Counted from the first letter of the stretch, positions 34,829 to 44,470 are shown. The stretch: DNA of 64,000 bases from CAYYYJ01 sp964631205 (GCA_964631205.1 CAZVWU010000005.1:1-64000); one strand, 5' to 3'. A program made the numbers and translations. Notes: generated from the sequence alone by a model not told the origin.

Positions 34829-35797
34829 GTGGATTTTATCAGATACCTAAGCGGTTTGGTGGACGGGATTTATAACAGCAGGAAAACCAGGGACCTGCTC
34901 GCTTTTTCATTAGTGGCGGCTTTGCCTTTCGCATCAATAAAGGGGTATAAAGCATACACAGGGTATATTGAAAGGCGTGAAAAGGAGAAAGCGGCAATAG
35001 TAAAGGGGTTCGAGGACTTTAGTGAAGCTGAGAAGGCCTTGCGCGCAGATTATTCAGGAAAAATAGGCGCGCTGGAGGCTGAACTCGGGGAGCTGAGAAC
35101 AAAATTGGAAAAAATAGGGGACCTTGAAAAAGTCCAGTGGCCAAAGGCAGAGGCAGGACCCTTGCCTATTCCTAAAAAGAAAAAACTTTCACCAGAAGAG
35201 AAAAAAGAGGCCGCTGAGAGGAGGCAGGTTAAAGCCATCAGGCTTGCCAATTACATCAAAAGCACTGCCACTATAGTAAACCATAAAGGGCTTATTGAAA
35301 TATATTTTGAAGGCTATGGAGACGAGAGGCGTAGCTTTAACATGATAGAATTCAATTTGCCACTTAAAACTCATCTCGGAAACTGCAATGCGTATTATCT
35401 GGAATTTAATACCGGAAATATTTTTGCTGATGACATAAGAAAGATGCTTGTTCTTGGGGTAAATTCAAGAGACCCCAACAAACAATGCTCTTTAGCTGAT
35501 AGTCTTGCTTCCGATACTATCAGAGTTAACAATAGAGATGCATCAGATCCCAGAAACGGCAATATACGTGTATTTCTTGCCGCAAAGAGAAATTTTGAAT
35601 ATGTGATCGGTGAGCCGGCTAAGTACAGGATATTTGGTGATGCACAGGTAGCGTTTCATAGAGAGGCGGAATGGCTTTTCCCAAACGAAGATGAGATGAA
35701 CCAAAAATACGAAGAATTATTAGACATATTTACAATTGTGGCTTCTACCGCTGAACCTAGCTCTGAAACTCCCAATCAACCCGCGAACCCTAAGTAG
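34829..35797 (+). CDS. Coiled-coil membrane-associated protein, copy 2 of a duplicated pair
   Basis: 322 residues, GTG start. N-terminus IRYLSGLVDGIYNSRKTRDLLAF then a hydrophobic segment (about 18-36), YIERREKEKAAIVKGFE, a Glu/Leu coiled coil, a basic linker (KKKKLSPEEKKEAAERRQVK), and a C-terminal domain ending SETPNQPANPK. It ends 2 bp from the stop of the 1751-residue surface protein gene (convergent). Paralogue of 32764-33753. Whether it is secreted is unclear; the hydrophobic segment could be an uncleaved anchor. Confidence 0.75.
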   Translation: MDFIRYLSGLVDGIYNSRKTRDLLAFSLVAALPFASIKGYKAYTGYIERREKEKAAIVKGFEDFSEAEKALRADYSGKIGALEAELGELRTKLEKIGDLEKVQWPKAEAGPLPIPKKKKLSPEEKKEAAERRQVKAIRLANYIKSTATIVNHKGLIEIYFEGYGDERRSFNMIEFNLPLKTHLGNCNAYYLEFNTGNIFADDIRKMLVLGVNSRDPNKQCSLADSLASDTIRVNNRDASDPRNGNIRVFLAAKRNFEYVIGEPAKYRIFGDAQVAFHREAEWLFPNEDEMNQKYEELLDIFTIVASTAEPSSETPNQPANPK

Positions 35798-35799
35798 TA

Positions 35800-38700
35800 T
35801 TATTTGGGCTTGCTTTTTGGAACAGCTATAACCGTGACCTCATTTGATTCAACATCTCCCTGAATGCCACCCATTTCGAGCTTTACTTTTATTTTGTAAG
35901 AGGTGCCGGCTGTTACTGATTCCCTTTCTACCAAAAGTTCAGCCCTGCCATTATTAATTATTGCTTTCTGTTTGGCGTCAGTATTATCAATTGCCAGCAA
36001 TGCTTCAGCATGTTCCTCACCATTTTCCACTTTTACTTTAAAAGAAAGTTTTGTACCATCAAAATTTTCATCAAACACTGTGATATGAGGCACCTTAATC
36101 TCCCTCTTTACTTCTTTTATCTTTTCGTCCTCGAGGGTTGCCTCATTTTTAAAGTCCTCAAATGATTGGTCTGTGAAATGAAGGCGGAGCATATCTTTTA
36201 TAGGTGTTGCTTGTTTTATAGTCAGATCACTGTTTTGCCTTAATTTTTCGTTTCCAGCTGCCTTTACATGGCCAGGGAAAAAGGTTATTATCATGTTATT
36301 CTGCAACTCAGCGAAGGTGTTAGAACTGGATTTTGAATTCAGATCATTTATGTTATCCTTTATTAGTTGTGCAGTTTTCTCCCTAATTAACTCAAATTCG
36401 TAATTAGTGGCATCATTTTTAAATTTTATTATCAGATTATCTGTGGGTTTGCCATCAGGCCCTTTTTCTTTTTGTATACTCACCACCCTAAACGGCAGGG
36501 AAGAGTAGACCCCACTGTCAAACTTGCCTCTGGAAAGGCTGTCTTGCTTGAATTTTACGGTACCTGTTTTTTTGCCAATAAATTCGCCTACCGTTTTGGT
36601 ATTTGGGTGGACTGCTTCCTCAATGATTATGGAATCAATTATGTCTGAAATACTGGGGTCTGACAGCTTCAGATTTTTATTCTCAATTGCCAGCGGCCTT
36701 GCTCCAGTCTCTGAAAATGCTATCAAAACTCCTTCTTTGAGTTGTTCACGGTTTTTGATTGTTGCAGCATTTGGATGTTTTGTTGTGTCTGCGAAATACA
36801 TCACATCGCCCGGACTCAGGTCAGCTATTTTAGTAGCGGATTTCAGGTTCCTGAAAACTGATTTTCCTATTTTTGTGGTATCAGATCTGGAGACATCAGC
36901 TTTACTGTAGCCGAAATCTACATCAAGCTCGATTTTTCTCTTCTCGGGATCCCCAGACTTTGGTATGCAGGTATATTTAACCACATACGTCCCCTGATCT
37001 AAATCAGGTATCTTTGCTTCGGCGTCATCCGGCTTTAGCACGATTCTCTTTGACTTGCCTGTTGAGAAGGCTCCTCCAACATAGTCGGCTTTTTTCCCGT
37101 ATTCCACCAAACAGTTTTCAAGTTCAACAGCTTCACCCTGGATTTTTTTATTTGAGAGCATGACAATCGCCTCTTTCTGGTTAACCCTGTATTCGCATGT
37201 CCTTGTGAGCTCTGATTTTGTGCTGTCTACCCTTATTCCATGTATAGCCACGCCAAGTTCTTTTGACGGGACCAGCCATAGCTTCCCTTCCTCTGGGCAT
37301 CCTTCAAGCGGCTGACCTATGTTGGCGGCAATATTCCTTCCGGGCAGCTGTGAGCAGTCCTGCCTGTAGGTGACCGTGAGGCTTTCACGCTGCGTCAGCT
37401 TGGGGCAGTCATATTCAAACACATATTCGCCGTCTGCAGGGTCGCCTATGTTGAAGATCGCAGGCGCATTCTGGGGACTGCTTGGGCCTGCCGTGAGGCC
37501 TAACAGCTGCTTGAGGCTTCTCGGCTCTGCAGTTGCGTCCTTTATGCCTGTGAGGATAAGGGATGTCTTGGATTTTATTATATTTGTGTGCTGGGTAAGC
37601 TTGATGTCAGTTAGCGTGTCTTTACCTATTTCATCTTTTATTGATTTGGCCTCTACTTCTATCTGGGCTGCTGCATTTTTGACAGCTGCGCTTGCAGTTA
37701 TTGTTTTGTCATTCGGGTCTGCAAGCCTGCTGGCCTGGCTTTGGATTTCAAACGCCAGCGACTCTATCCCCTCAAGAGTCTTTTTCTTTTGATTTTGCAG
37801 GGCGTTTTTATCGCCCAGGTAATCTGGTTTCTCCAGCTCCCTGTCTATCCTTCTCAATTCAACTGCGTAAGACGTCTCAAGGTTAGTGGCACGGACATCT
37901 ATATTGTTGACAGCTGTCCTCAGCGCGTCTGTGACCCCCGAAGCCTGCTTCCTGTATTTGATGTCCCAATTCCCGCCGCAGACGAAATTGTTGCCGTTCT
38001 CAAGCTCAAATATCACCTGGTCCTGCCCGCATGCCTCATTTGTCCTCTCGAAGTTCTGGCCTGTCTGTGTGTTCTTTGCAGTCATTGAAAACCCGATCTT
38101 CCTGTACTGGTTTGCATAGTTTTGGAAGTCAGTTGTCCTCTGGTCAACATAATTATTCAGACCTTGGAGTGTATTTGATGCAGCCCCAAGATACTGGTTG
38201 TTGCAGGATGTAAATTGCGCAACGCAGTTCAGCGCGGCCTGCCCTGCCTGCTGGGGGTTCTCAGGGTCTGCCCCATTGCAGAGGCCGTCGCCGATATTGT
38301 GGATGTTAATGTCCATGCACAGCATGAAAGACTGTATTTCCGTGAGCGCTTTCGCCATCTGCGTGTGGATGCTCATCATGGTCTCAGCAACTTTGCAGAC
38401 AGCAAGGCCTGCAGTTGTCAGCTGCCCAATCCCCTGCAGGAAAGCCCCTATCGCAGTAAAAGCAGTATTCTGCCCCTTGTCATTGGCCTGGTTGGCGGCA
38501 TTGTTGATTATTGTGATCGGATTCCCCCTTGCTTCCGGGTTTTTCGGGTCGCCTATCCCAGTCACAGTTCCAGGGGTAAGGCCAGAAATTACTTGTGGAT
38601 GAAATGCTGATTGTGGCAGTTTCGTGGCCCTTAAGTTTGCTTTATTTGGATCTATCCTAACAAGATCGTCTGCGTATTGGTTTTGTTCACCGTCAACAGA

Positions 38701-41055
38701 TAATATGTGACCCTCAAGCAGGCCATCGTAGGTAGTTCCTGTTTTTACAAAACTAATAGATTTACCATCAATGCTCCCAGCATAACCAGTTGCACTAAAA
38801 ATAGTTCCGCCTGGATATAATGCTGGAGGTGGAATAGCTTGAATGCCTTCTATATCACTTCCTTTTACTGTTTTTATCTGCCCATTCCTTAAAACTCTAA
38901 AAGTGTTCTCACCTGCTTTACTATTAGTGCCAACTTTGTCTATAAGCGTGGCCGGACCGCCAGACTCAAAAATCCCTTCATCAACTGTAACCTTTGTTCC
39001 AGGCGGCGGCGGATTATTTTCATCGAAGTTCCCAGCCGAACCAGGAAGATTCTCGTCATTTTGAGTCCATTCATACCAGCTCTTTACCCCGCCTGCAACG
39101 CTGCTGACAATATCCGGGACGAAATCCTTTACCAGACCTACAATTGCCAGCCCTCCCACAATCAGAGACATCGTCGCCATTATCTTGGCATAGGTGACTG
39201 AGGTTTTGACTATCTCGACGCATTCCTTGAGGATGTCTTTGGCATCGCCGACGCCAGCTTTGAGGTCGCTGAAGATGTCTCGGATTTCTTTTTCAGAAGT
39301 TTTTATTATTTCGTTCAGGCTTTTGACTGTCTGGGAGACTGAGATGTCCTGCAGGGTTGATTTTAGCTCGACTGATTTTTGGTTAGAGAGCCTGGCTTTT
39401 GCAAAAAGGACGTTGTTCCTGATTGTGAAGTCGCCTTGCCTGCAGTCCTTAAACTTTTCCAGCTTGAACTCGCACTCTGTCCTTCCACCCGGAGCAGGCT
39501 TGCAGCCTGTGAGCGGTATGATTTTGTGGCCGAATGGTTTTCTCTCTTTTGGCCTTTTGAGCTTGGCGTCTTCAACAGCTTTCCTGCAGGCTTCCCTTGA
39601 TTTTTCGTCTGACCTTATTTTGCTGCAGGTTTTTGTTTCCTGGGTCAGCAAAGCAACCTGCTGGAAACAGCTGTCCTTTATTTTGGCGTCGCTTATCCTA
39701 TCGCATAAGGTGTGGTCCTGCAGGGACAGGGCTCCATTCGCAAAGCAGGCGTCCCTGTCTGGCTTGGCGCCTTTATCGCAGGTTGTTATGACATCGCTCC
39801 TTGTTGCCAACGATTCAGTGTCCCTGTCCAGCTCAACCCAAACTTCATCAACCTGAGTCCCTGTTGGCACGCTTATAAGTTCATAAGTAAGCTTTGTCGG
39901 GTGCCTCCTTTCGCATGAAGTAAATTCAGTCTCTTCAAACCTCCCTACTATCCCTGTTTTTGTTTTGTCTATGCACAGGCCCGGGTCATTTTTGTTGTTC
40001 GCGTCAAAACTGCATACCAGGTTAGGCTCACCACAACCGTCTGAAAAATCACGGCAGCAGTTCTCCCTTGTCTCGCCTGCATCCAGGTCAGGGACCCCAT
40101 TCCCGCAATCAAGCTTTGGCTTTGGCGCAATTGTAAAAGGGTTCCCTATAAGATTGACTGTTGACGGGAAAACCAGCCCATACTCCTTTAAAATCTTTTC
40201 TGTGTCGACGAATCCTTCCCTATCTGTTTTCCTGACATCAAATTTTTCAGGCGTGTCTGCCTGGTCAATCCCGGATATATGGAGGCTTGCAATCTGCGAA
40301 TTCGGGTCCTGGTTGATTTTGTTTGGTATTACCCTTGAAACCCAGCCTTTTGGGATGACATTTTTATTTTTTATAAAGTCTGCAGTCAGGTTGAGGAGCT
40401 TTGAATCAGACAAGACCACATCCACACTGTCCAATTCATTATCCTGCAATATTTCCCAGTCGCTCTGGGAATTCCCTATACCATGCCTTTTTATGACGTC
40501 CCAATATCCAAACCACTGCCTTTTGCCTGCTATTTCCAATGTGGCGAATGTCAGCAGCCTTGCTTCCTGCTGGCCGAAATTAAGGGTGCCAACATCTTTT
40601 GCATTCGATATGTCAAGCCAGTTTGCCTGGTAGTCAACAAAGGTCGAGAATTTAATTGCAGACTTCTTGTTTGCCTGGACTGACCGGATGCAGTCTGTTG
40701 GGTCCTGCAGCTTGAATTTTTCATCTATGCAGGGGATTATGTAAACATCATTTATCAGGACGCTTGGCTGGGAATTTATTTTAATCCCGATTGAAGTGAA
40801 CTCCGGCTCCCATTGCCCTTGGACAGGGCTTTTGTCTTCAACTTTTATCTGCTTATTGACCAAGCTCGAAGGCGCTCCCAAGGAAACTGGAGTCGGCGGC
40901 TGCAACCTTGTTGATCCATCTGGCGCAAAGAAATTCACCTGGATTACTGTTGCAAAAGACTGGGCAGTTGAGAGCGGCAAGGTCAGCATCAAATAGATAG
41001 AGAAGACTACAGCTGACAAAAATGCATTTTGCTTGCTAAAGATTTTTGCTTTCAT
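35800..41055 (-). CDS. Cassette B, second protein: giant Cys-rich exported protein
   Basis: 1751 residues from the ATG at 41055 (an upstream codon at 41082 overlaps the 706-residue gene). Signal peptide about 1-32 (ending PLSTAQS). The first 400 residues match the 841-residue cassette A protein, including DCIRS, IPKGWVSRVIP, and a Cys region CGNGVPDLDAGETRENCC. Then come Cys-pair motifs (CRKAVED, CDKGAKPDRDAC), a hydrophobic helix near 635-655 (IMATMSLIVGGLAIVGLV), a second hydrophobic block near 880-930 (FLQGIGQLTTAGLAVC...), long helices near 1040-1150, and Ig-like C-terminal domains ending TVIAVPKSKPK. No family recognised. It starts 14 bp after the 706-residue prepilin gene. Confidence 0.8.
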   Translation of the reverse strand: MKAKIFSKQNAFLSAVVFSIYLMLTLPLSTAQSFATVIQVNFFAPDGSTRLQPPTPVSLGAPSSLVNKQIKVEDKSPVQGQWEPEFTSIGIKINSQPSVLINDVYIIPCIDEKFKLQDPTDCIRSVQANKKSAIKFSTFVDYQANWLDISNAKDVGTLNFGQQEARLLTFATLEIAGKRQWFGYWDVIKRHGIGNSQSDWEILQDNELDSVDVVLSDSKLLNLTADFIKNKNVIPKGWVSRVIPNKINQDPNSQIASLHISGIDQADTPEKFDVRKTDREGFVDTEKILKEYGLVFPSTVNLIGNPFTIAPKPKLDCGNGVPDLDAGETRENCCRDFSDGCGEPNLVCSFDANNKNDPGLCIDKTKTGIVGRFEETEFTSCERRHPTKLTYELISVPTGTQVDEVWVELDRDTESLATRSDVITTCDKGAKPDRDACFANGALSLQDHTLCDRISDAKIKDSCFQQVALLTQETKTCSKIRSDEKSREACRKAVEDAKLKRPKERKPFGHKIIPLTGCKPAPGGRTECEFKLEKFKDCRQGDFTIRNNVLFAKARLSNQKSVELKSTLQDISVSQTVKSLNEIIKTSEKEIRDIFSDLKAGVGDAKDILKECVEIVKTSVTYAKIMATMSLIVGGLAIVGLVKDFVPDIVSSVAGGVKSWYEWTQNDENLPGSAGNFDENNPPPPGTKVTVDEGIFESGGPATLIDKVGTNSKAGENTFRVLRNGQIKTVKGSDIEGIQAIPPPALYPGGTIFSATGYAGSIDGKSISFVKTGTTYDGLLEGHILSVDGEQNQYADDLVRIDPNKANLRATKLPQSAFHPQVISGLTPGTVTGIGDPKNPEARGNPITIINNAANQANDKGQNTAFTAIGAFLQGIGQLTTAGLAVCKVAETMMSIHTQMAKALTEIQSFMLCMDINIHNIGDGLCNGADPENPQQAGQAALNCVAQFTSCNNQYLGAASNTLQGLNNYVDQRTTDFQNYANQYRKIGFSMTAKNTQTGQNFERTNEACGQDQVIFELENGNNFVCGGNWDIKYRKQASGVTDALRTAVNNIDVRATNLETSYAVELRRIDRELEKPDYLGDKNALQNQKKKTLEGIESLAFEIQSQASRLADPNDKTITASAAVKNAAAQIEVEAKSIKDEIGKDTLTDIKLTQHTNIIKSKTSLILTGIKDATAEPRSLKQLLGLTAGPSSPQNAPAIFNIGDPADGEYVFEYDCPKLTQRESLTVTYRQDCSQLPGRNIAANIGQPLEGCPEEGKLWLVPSKELGVAIHGIRVDSTKSELTRTCEYRVNQKEAIVMLSNKKIQGEAVELENCLVEYGKKADYVGGAFSTGKSKRIVLKPDDAEAKIPDLDQGTYVVKYTCIPKSGDPEKRKIELDVDFGYSKADVSRSDTTKIGKSVFRNLKSATKIADLSPGDVMYFADTTKHPNAATIKNREQLKEGVLIAFSETGARPLAIENKNLKLSDPSISDIIDSIIIEEAVHPNTKTVGEFIGKKTGTVKFKQDSLSRGKFDSGVYSSLPFRVVSIQKEKGPDGKPTDNLIIKFKNDATNYEFELIREKTAQLIKDNINDLNSKSSSNTFAELQNNMIITFFPGHVKAAGNEKLRQNSDLTIKQATPIKDMLRLHFTDQSFEDFKNEATLEDEKIKEVKREIKVPHITVFDENFDGTKLSFKVKVENGEEHAEALLAIDNTDAKQKAIINNGRAELLVERESVTAGTSYKIKVKLEMGGIQGDVESNEVTVIAVPKSKPK

Positions 41056-41069
41056 ATGTTGGTTTATTC

Positions 41070-43190
41070 CTAAACAACACAACTTTTTATGGTAGTTGAA
41101 TTGACTGGCACGAAACTAAGCGGCAGCGAGACCCCCACCTGGTTGCCGCACTCGACAGTGACATTGATCAATTTAAGCCTTATTTGGGCTGAGGCAACCA
41201 CGTTTTCTTCGATGACCCGCTGGTTTTCTGTGTCAGCTGCTTTTTGGTTTTTGACCTCAACAGGATCGTCTGGATCTACAGGGTTTGGCAGGGGCTTGTA
41301 AGGATAGCCTTCTGTCAAAACAGGGTTGTAGAACCACAGGTCTGTTGTCCCCTCTGGTATTTTCCCGGCAGCATCAAAGCCGCCGAGTATAGAATCTCCT
41401 TTTTGGACGACTGTTGTTAAAGCGACATCCTCGAGGGTTGGGATTAAATTTGTAGTAAGCTCTTGGTCGCTTGTCTTCACAAAGAACGGCGCTGTTTCTC
41501 CGCCATATCCTATTGACAGTGTAAAGCTCTCTGAATTTGGCCTGACATCAGCAACAGTATAAACCCCTGCCCTTTCCACCATTTCCATGTTGAAGATATG
41601 GATTTTAACCAGGCTTAATCTTGCGAGCCTTATTGTTTTATCCTTGACTGAATCTGAGCTGGAAACCTCCTTGAACAGCTTGTGGTCTTTCTCAGTTATC
41701 TCCAGCTGGCTGATCCCGCAAGGGACAAGCGCTTCCAGGACGCCTTCGCTGTCTGTTTTCCCAAGCGGGCAATAAGAGTAGAAAACGTCCGCATCTGCCA
41801 CAGCCCCTGCAGCATCCACGGCAGTTATTTTTGCAGGGCACCTTCCGACTGTGCACCTTTTGACTTCTTCATCAAAGAACCCTAACGTCAGGCCCAAGTC
41901 CTTCCAGTCACCTGGCTTATACCCGTTCACAAATGTATGGAATGCAAATTTGAGTTTTAGATCTTCATCCCCAACTTCTGCCACAACAGGGAACAGCAAG
42001 AAGTATGAAATCCTATAAGGTGGCGAGACGCAAAGGGTTGTATACCCAAAGTTTTCTGTCCTTATAATGACACGCCCTGGATCTTCGCCATTGTTCTGGA
42101 AAACCTGGAAGGACTTTTCGTCCAGCTCGTTTCCCAAAGAAAATTTCACATCAAGGTTTGTAAATACCGGCAATACTCCAGGCAGATAAGATGTCCTGTT
42201 AGTTATGCCCTTTGGGACCTTGCCAGCAGTATAGATGTTGTCGAGAGTGCCGGCTATCAGATCCTCGACATCAGGCTTTAGGCTGAACCAAGTCTTTACA
42301 ATAGGAGGTGTCCCGCAACCTGTAAGGATCCCCTCGCTGGGTATTTTTGGCCTGCCAAATTCATCTGATTCTCGGTAGGCGCGTATTGAGTTTATTATAA
42401 ACCTCTCAAACAACCTGTTCTCTTCAACCCCGCTAACCCTATTCACAGGCTCGCCATCTTCATCGTAACCTGTGATCTGCAGCTCTTTTTTCTGGCTCTT
42501 CTCTATAAGCTCATTCCCAAAATTTATTGCCTTTCCAAGGCTCGAAGGGATTTTTACTTCTATAGGCTTGCCAAAGTCATAGCCCTCCACAGACACTGGC
42601 AGATCGATTTTTAACTGGACATCATTATCATTGATTTTAACTTCTACGCTCCGCGGGCTCCCTATCGAAACATCTTTTCCCTTTACACTTTGGTAGGACT
42701 TTGGGTCTATTCCCTTTAAAGATTCTTTTAACCCGGCTGAAAGGGTTGCCTCAAAATCCGCCCTTGTCCTAGTTATGGTAGTGTTCCCGTACTGCCAGAA
42801 TACAACTTTATTTCCCAGATAATCAAGCGCGGGGGGCTTTGGATCAGAGTCGAGATCGAGATAGCCGCCGTTTTGGGCGATTTTCCTTATCAGCTGTGTT
42901 GCATCAGAAGAGATTCTTCGCTGGATGTCAGAGTTTAAGGAATTTTTCAGCGCAGAAACAGACTCAGGCTCTGGAGGCAGCAAGCTTATTGTTTTGGTTG
43001 CAAAGAGAACCCCCACAACAGCAACAACCACTATACCTAATACAATTATAATTTCTGCCTGGCCTTTCAGCCCTTTTCTTCCCGAAGAAAAGTGTTGAGA
43101 TCCCAAAAGAAGGGGGTTACCTATGCTGTTTTGTTTATTATTCCGGCCTTTCATATTCCTTGAGCTAGAAAAGAAAGAATTATTTTGCAT
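41070..43190 (-). CDS. Cassette B, first protein: large class III prepilin-like surface protein
   Basis: 706 residues. A long basic leader ends GRKGLKG|QAE, with cleavage expected after Gly 43, then a hydrophobic helix (IIIVLGIVVVAVVGVLFA). The ectodomain has a region equivalent to the 902-residue protein (RFIINSIRAYRESDEFG..., GILTGCG), a carboxypeptidase-regulatory-like module (CPAKITAVDAAGAVADADV...KTDSEGVLEA...GISQLE) and a C-terminal Cys pair. The start is uncertain: ATG 43190 or in-frame ATG 43154. The leader codons include an inverted repeat (CCCTTCTTTT / AAGAAAAGGG, about 43066-43112) similar to the noncoding palindrome at 28515. Confidence 0.82.
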   Translation of the reverse strand: MQNNSFFSSSRNMKGRNNKQNSIGNPLLLGSQHFSSGRKGLKGQAEIIIVLGIVVVAVVGVLFATKTISLLPPEPESVSALKNSLNSDIQRRISSDATQLIRKIAQNGGYLDLDSDPKPPALDYLGNKVVFWQYGNTTITRTRADFEATLSAGLKESLKGIDPKSYQSVKGKDVSIGSPRSVEVKINDNDVQLKIDLPVSVEGYDFGKPIEVKIPSSLGKAINFGNELIEKSQKKELQITGYDEDGEPVNRVSGVEENRLFERFIINSIRAYRESDEFGRPKIPSEGILTGCGTPPIVKTWFSLKPDVEDLIAGTLDNIYTAGKVPKGITNRTSYLPGVLPVFTNLDVKFSLGNELDEKSFQVFQNNGEDPGRVIIRTENFGYTTLCVSPPYRISYFLLFPVVAEVGDEDLKLKFAFHTFVNGYKPGDWKDLGLTLGFFDEEVKRCTVGRCPAKITAVDAAGAVADADVFYSYCPLGKTDSEGVLEALVPCGISQLEITEKDHKLFKEVSSSDSVKDKTIRLARLSLVKIHIFNMEMVERAGVYTVADVRPNSESFTLSIGYGGETAPFFVKTSDQELTTNLIPTLEDVALTTVVQKGDSILGGFDAAGKIPEGTTDLWFYNPVLTEGYPYKPLPNPVDPDDPVEVKNQKAADTENQRVIEENVVASAQIRLKLINVTVECGNQVGVSLPLSFVPVNSTTIKSCVV

Positions 43191-43196
43191 ATTTTT

Positions 43197-43286
43197 CTAG
43201 TGCAGGTCTTTTGGCTTCAGCTGGAAATAGGTTTTTGACCGATTTGATTAGAAGACCTATTTCGTCCATTTAGCCAAAGAAGTGCA
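43197..43286. repeat. Nested palindromic repeat element (CTAGTGCAG type with inner module)
   Basis: Left arm CTAGTGCAGGTCTTTTGGCT (43197-43216), right arm AGCCAAAGAAGTGCA (43272-43286). Inside, AAATAGGT (43225-43232) pairs with ACCTATTT (43255-43262); the flanking TTCAGCTGGA and TTCGTCC match the inner module at 5835-5879 (minus strand) and 49802-49853. It lies between two prepilin genes and explains the 150-bp space. Confidence 0.75.
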
Positions 43287-43341
43287 CACTATATAATTAT
43301 CAGTTTTCTCTTATAAGCATGGATCTATAACAGTGTTATAT

Positions 43342-43827
43342 CTATTTCTCATAGACAATAAAAACAATATCAATGTCTTGCCCTCTTTTGGAGATTTTCT
43401 GGTTCACTTTATATATGCCAGTCTTGTTTTCCAGGGCCTTGCTGAGTGGCGTGACAGTGTCTCCATATTTAAAGTAGTAGTCCAACTTCGGATCAAGTGT
43501 TTTTTGTATATAGACATCAGTCAGCGCATCCGCTATCTCCTCGCACCTTGCATCACCGCATCTCCAGCTCGGGGTTGTCTGCGAGCAATAAAGGACATCG
43601 GCCACAGTCTTGCATTTTTCTATATCCCCTGAATAACCGCTGTCTGTCTTTAGAAGCGCTGTCACCAAGCTGTTTGCATGCAGTTTTATGTAGTCTTCCC
43701 CCCTAAAAATGTCAGCAGTAGAGATAAGCAAAGCAATAGTGCCTATGCTTACCACAATAACCAGAACCAGAGTTATCAGCATTGTCTGCCCGTTCAGGCC
43801 TTTTCTGTTTGAAATTTCCGTTTTCAT
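43342..43827 (-). CDS. Class III prepilin-like protein, 161 residues
   Basis: Leader ISNRKGLNG|QTM (cleavage after Gly 13) followed by a hydrophobic helix (LITLVLVIVVSIGTIALLIS) and a small ectodomain with four Cys in a C-x-T-V-A-D-V-L-Y-C ... CGDARCEE arrangement. Pilin size. The lack of Glu at +5 is a variant. The stop lies in a small palindrome (ATAACAGTGTTAT, 43328-43340). Part of the minus-strand pilin-like series 43342-49680. Confidence 0.8.
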   Translation of the reverse strand: MKTEISNRKGLNGQTMLITLVLVIVVSIGTIALLISTADIFRGEDYIKLHANSLVTALLKTDSGYSGDIEKCKTVADVLYCSQTTPSWRCGDARCEEIADALTDVYIQKTLDPKLDYYFKYGDTVTPLSKALENKTGIYKVNQKISKRGQDIDIVFIVYEK

Positions 43828-43845
43828 ATACTTCGTCTATTCACC

Positions 43846-44424
43846 TTAGGTTGGCACCCTGACTGTCATGAGGCCGAGATCGACCCTGTTTTCTATCGAT
43901 CGGAATATATTAACAGGTATTGATAAACCCCTGTTTTTTTTAGACTGTATGCTAAAGCAGATTTCTCTGCAGAATGTCCAGCTATTGCATCCTTTTTCCT
44001 GGCCAAAATTCAGCGGATCGCAATCGTTCTTTTCTTCGCCTAAAATAATTTTGTCAATTGTTACACATGCATCGCCGACAAGTTTTTTTATTTGCTCGCA
44101 GCCCTCCTTGTCATAAGGGCCTGTAAATGTGACTAGCTTTGAATCATCGAATATAAATTCCTCCTTTGTGAGAAAGCTTGCTTTGGCTACAAGGCTCGAT
44201 GCTAACAGGATTTTATGAATGTCCTCCTTGAAACTGGCTCCCTTGGATTTTGTTGACTCAAAACCAATAAAAAAGAAAAGCGCTGCTACAACAACCATCA
44301 GTATAAGGACGGCCATCAGGAGATGCTCCATTATGCCGAACTGGCCCTTCAATTTTGAGGGAGGGGTGGGAACCGCAGGTTTCCACATGCCGAATTGTCC
44401 GCTTATTTTTTTTAAAAAAACCAT
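43846..44424 (-). CDS. Class III prepilin-like protein, 192 residues
   Basis: The leader holds two similar segments, KKISGQFGM (residues 5-12) and SKLKG|QFGIM (residues 23-31); the second is followed by the hydrophobic helix (LLMAVLILMVVVAALFFFIGF) and is the likely processed one. The ectodomain of about 140 residues has Cys residues (GCEQIKKLVGDACV, DCDPL, GCNSWTFCREIC) and a beta-rich C-terminus. It precedes the 161-residue prepilin gene by 18 bp and is divergent from the peroxiredoxin gene. Confidence 0.8.
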   Translation of the reverse strand: MVFLKKISGQFGMWKPAVPTPPSKLKGQFGIMEHLLMAVLILMVVVAALFFFIGFESTKSKGASFKEDIHKILLASSLVAKASFLTKEEFIFDDSKLVTFTGPYDKEGCEQIKKLVGDACVTIDKIILGEEKNDCDPLNFGQEKGCNSWTFCREICFSIQSKKNRGLSIPVNIFRSIENRVDLGLMTVRVPT

Positions 44425-44470
44425 ACTTATATTTGGCTTTCCGTAAATATATTGTCCAATATTTGCAAAA

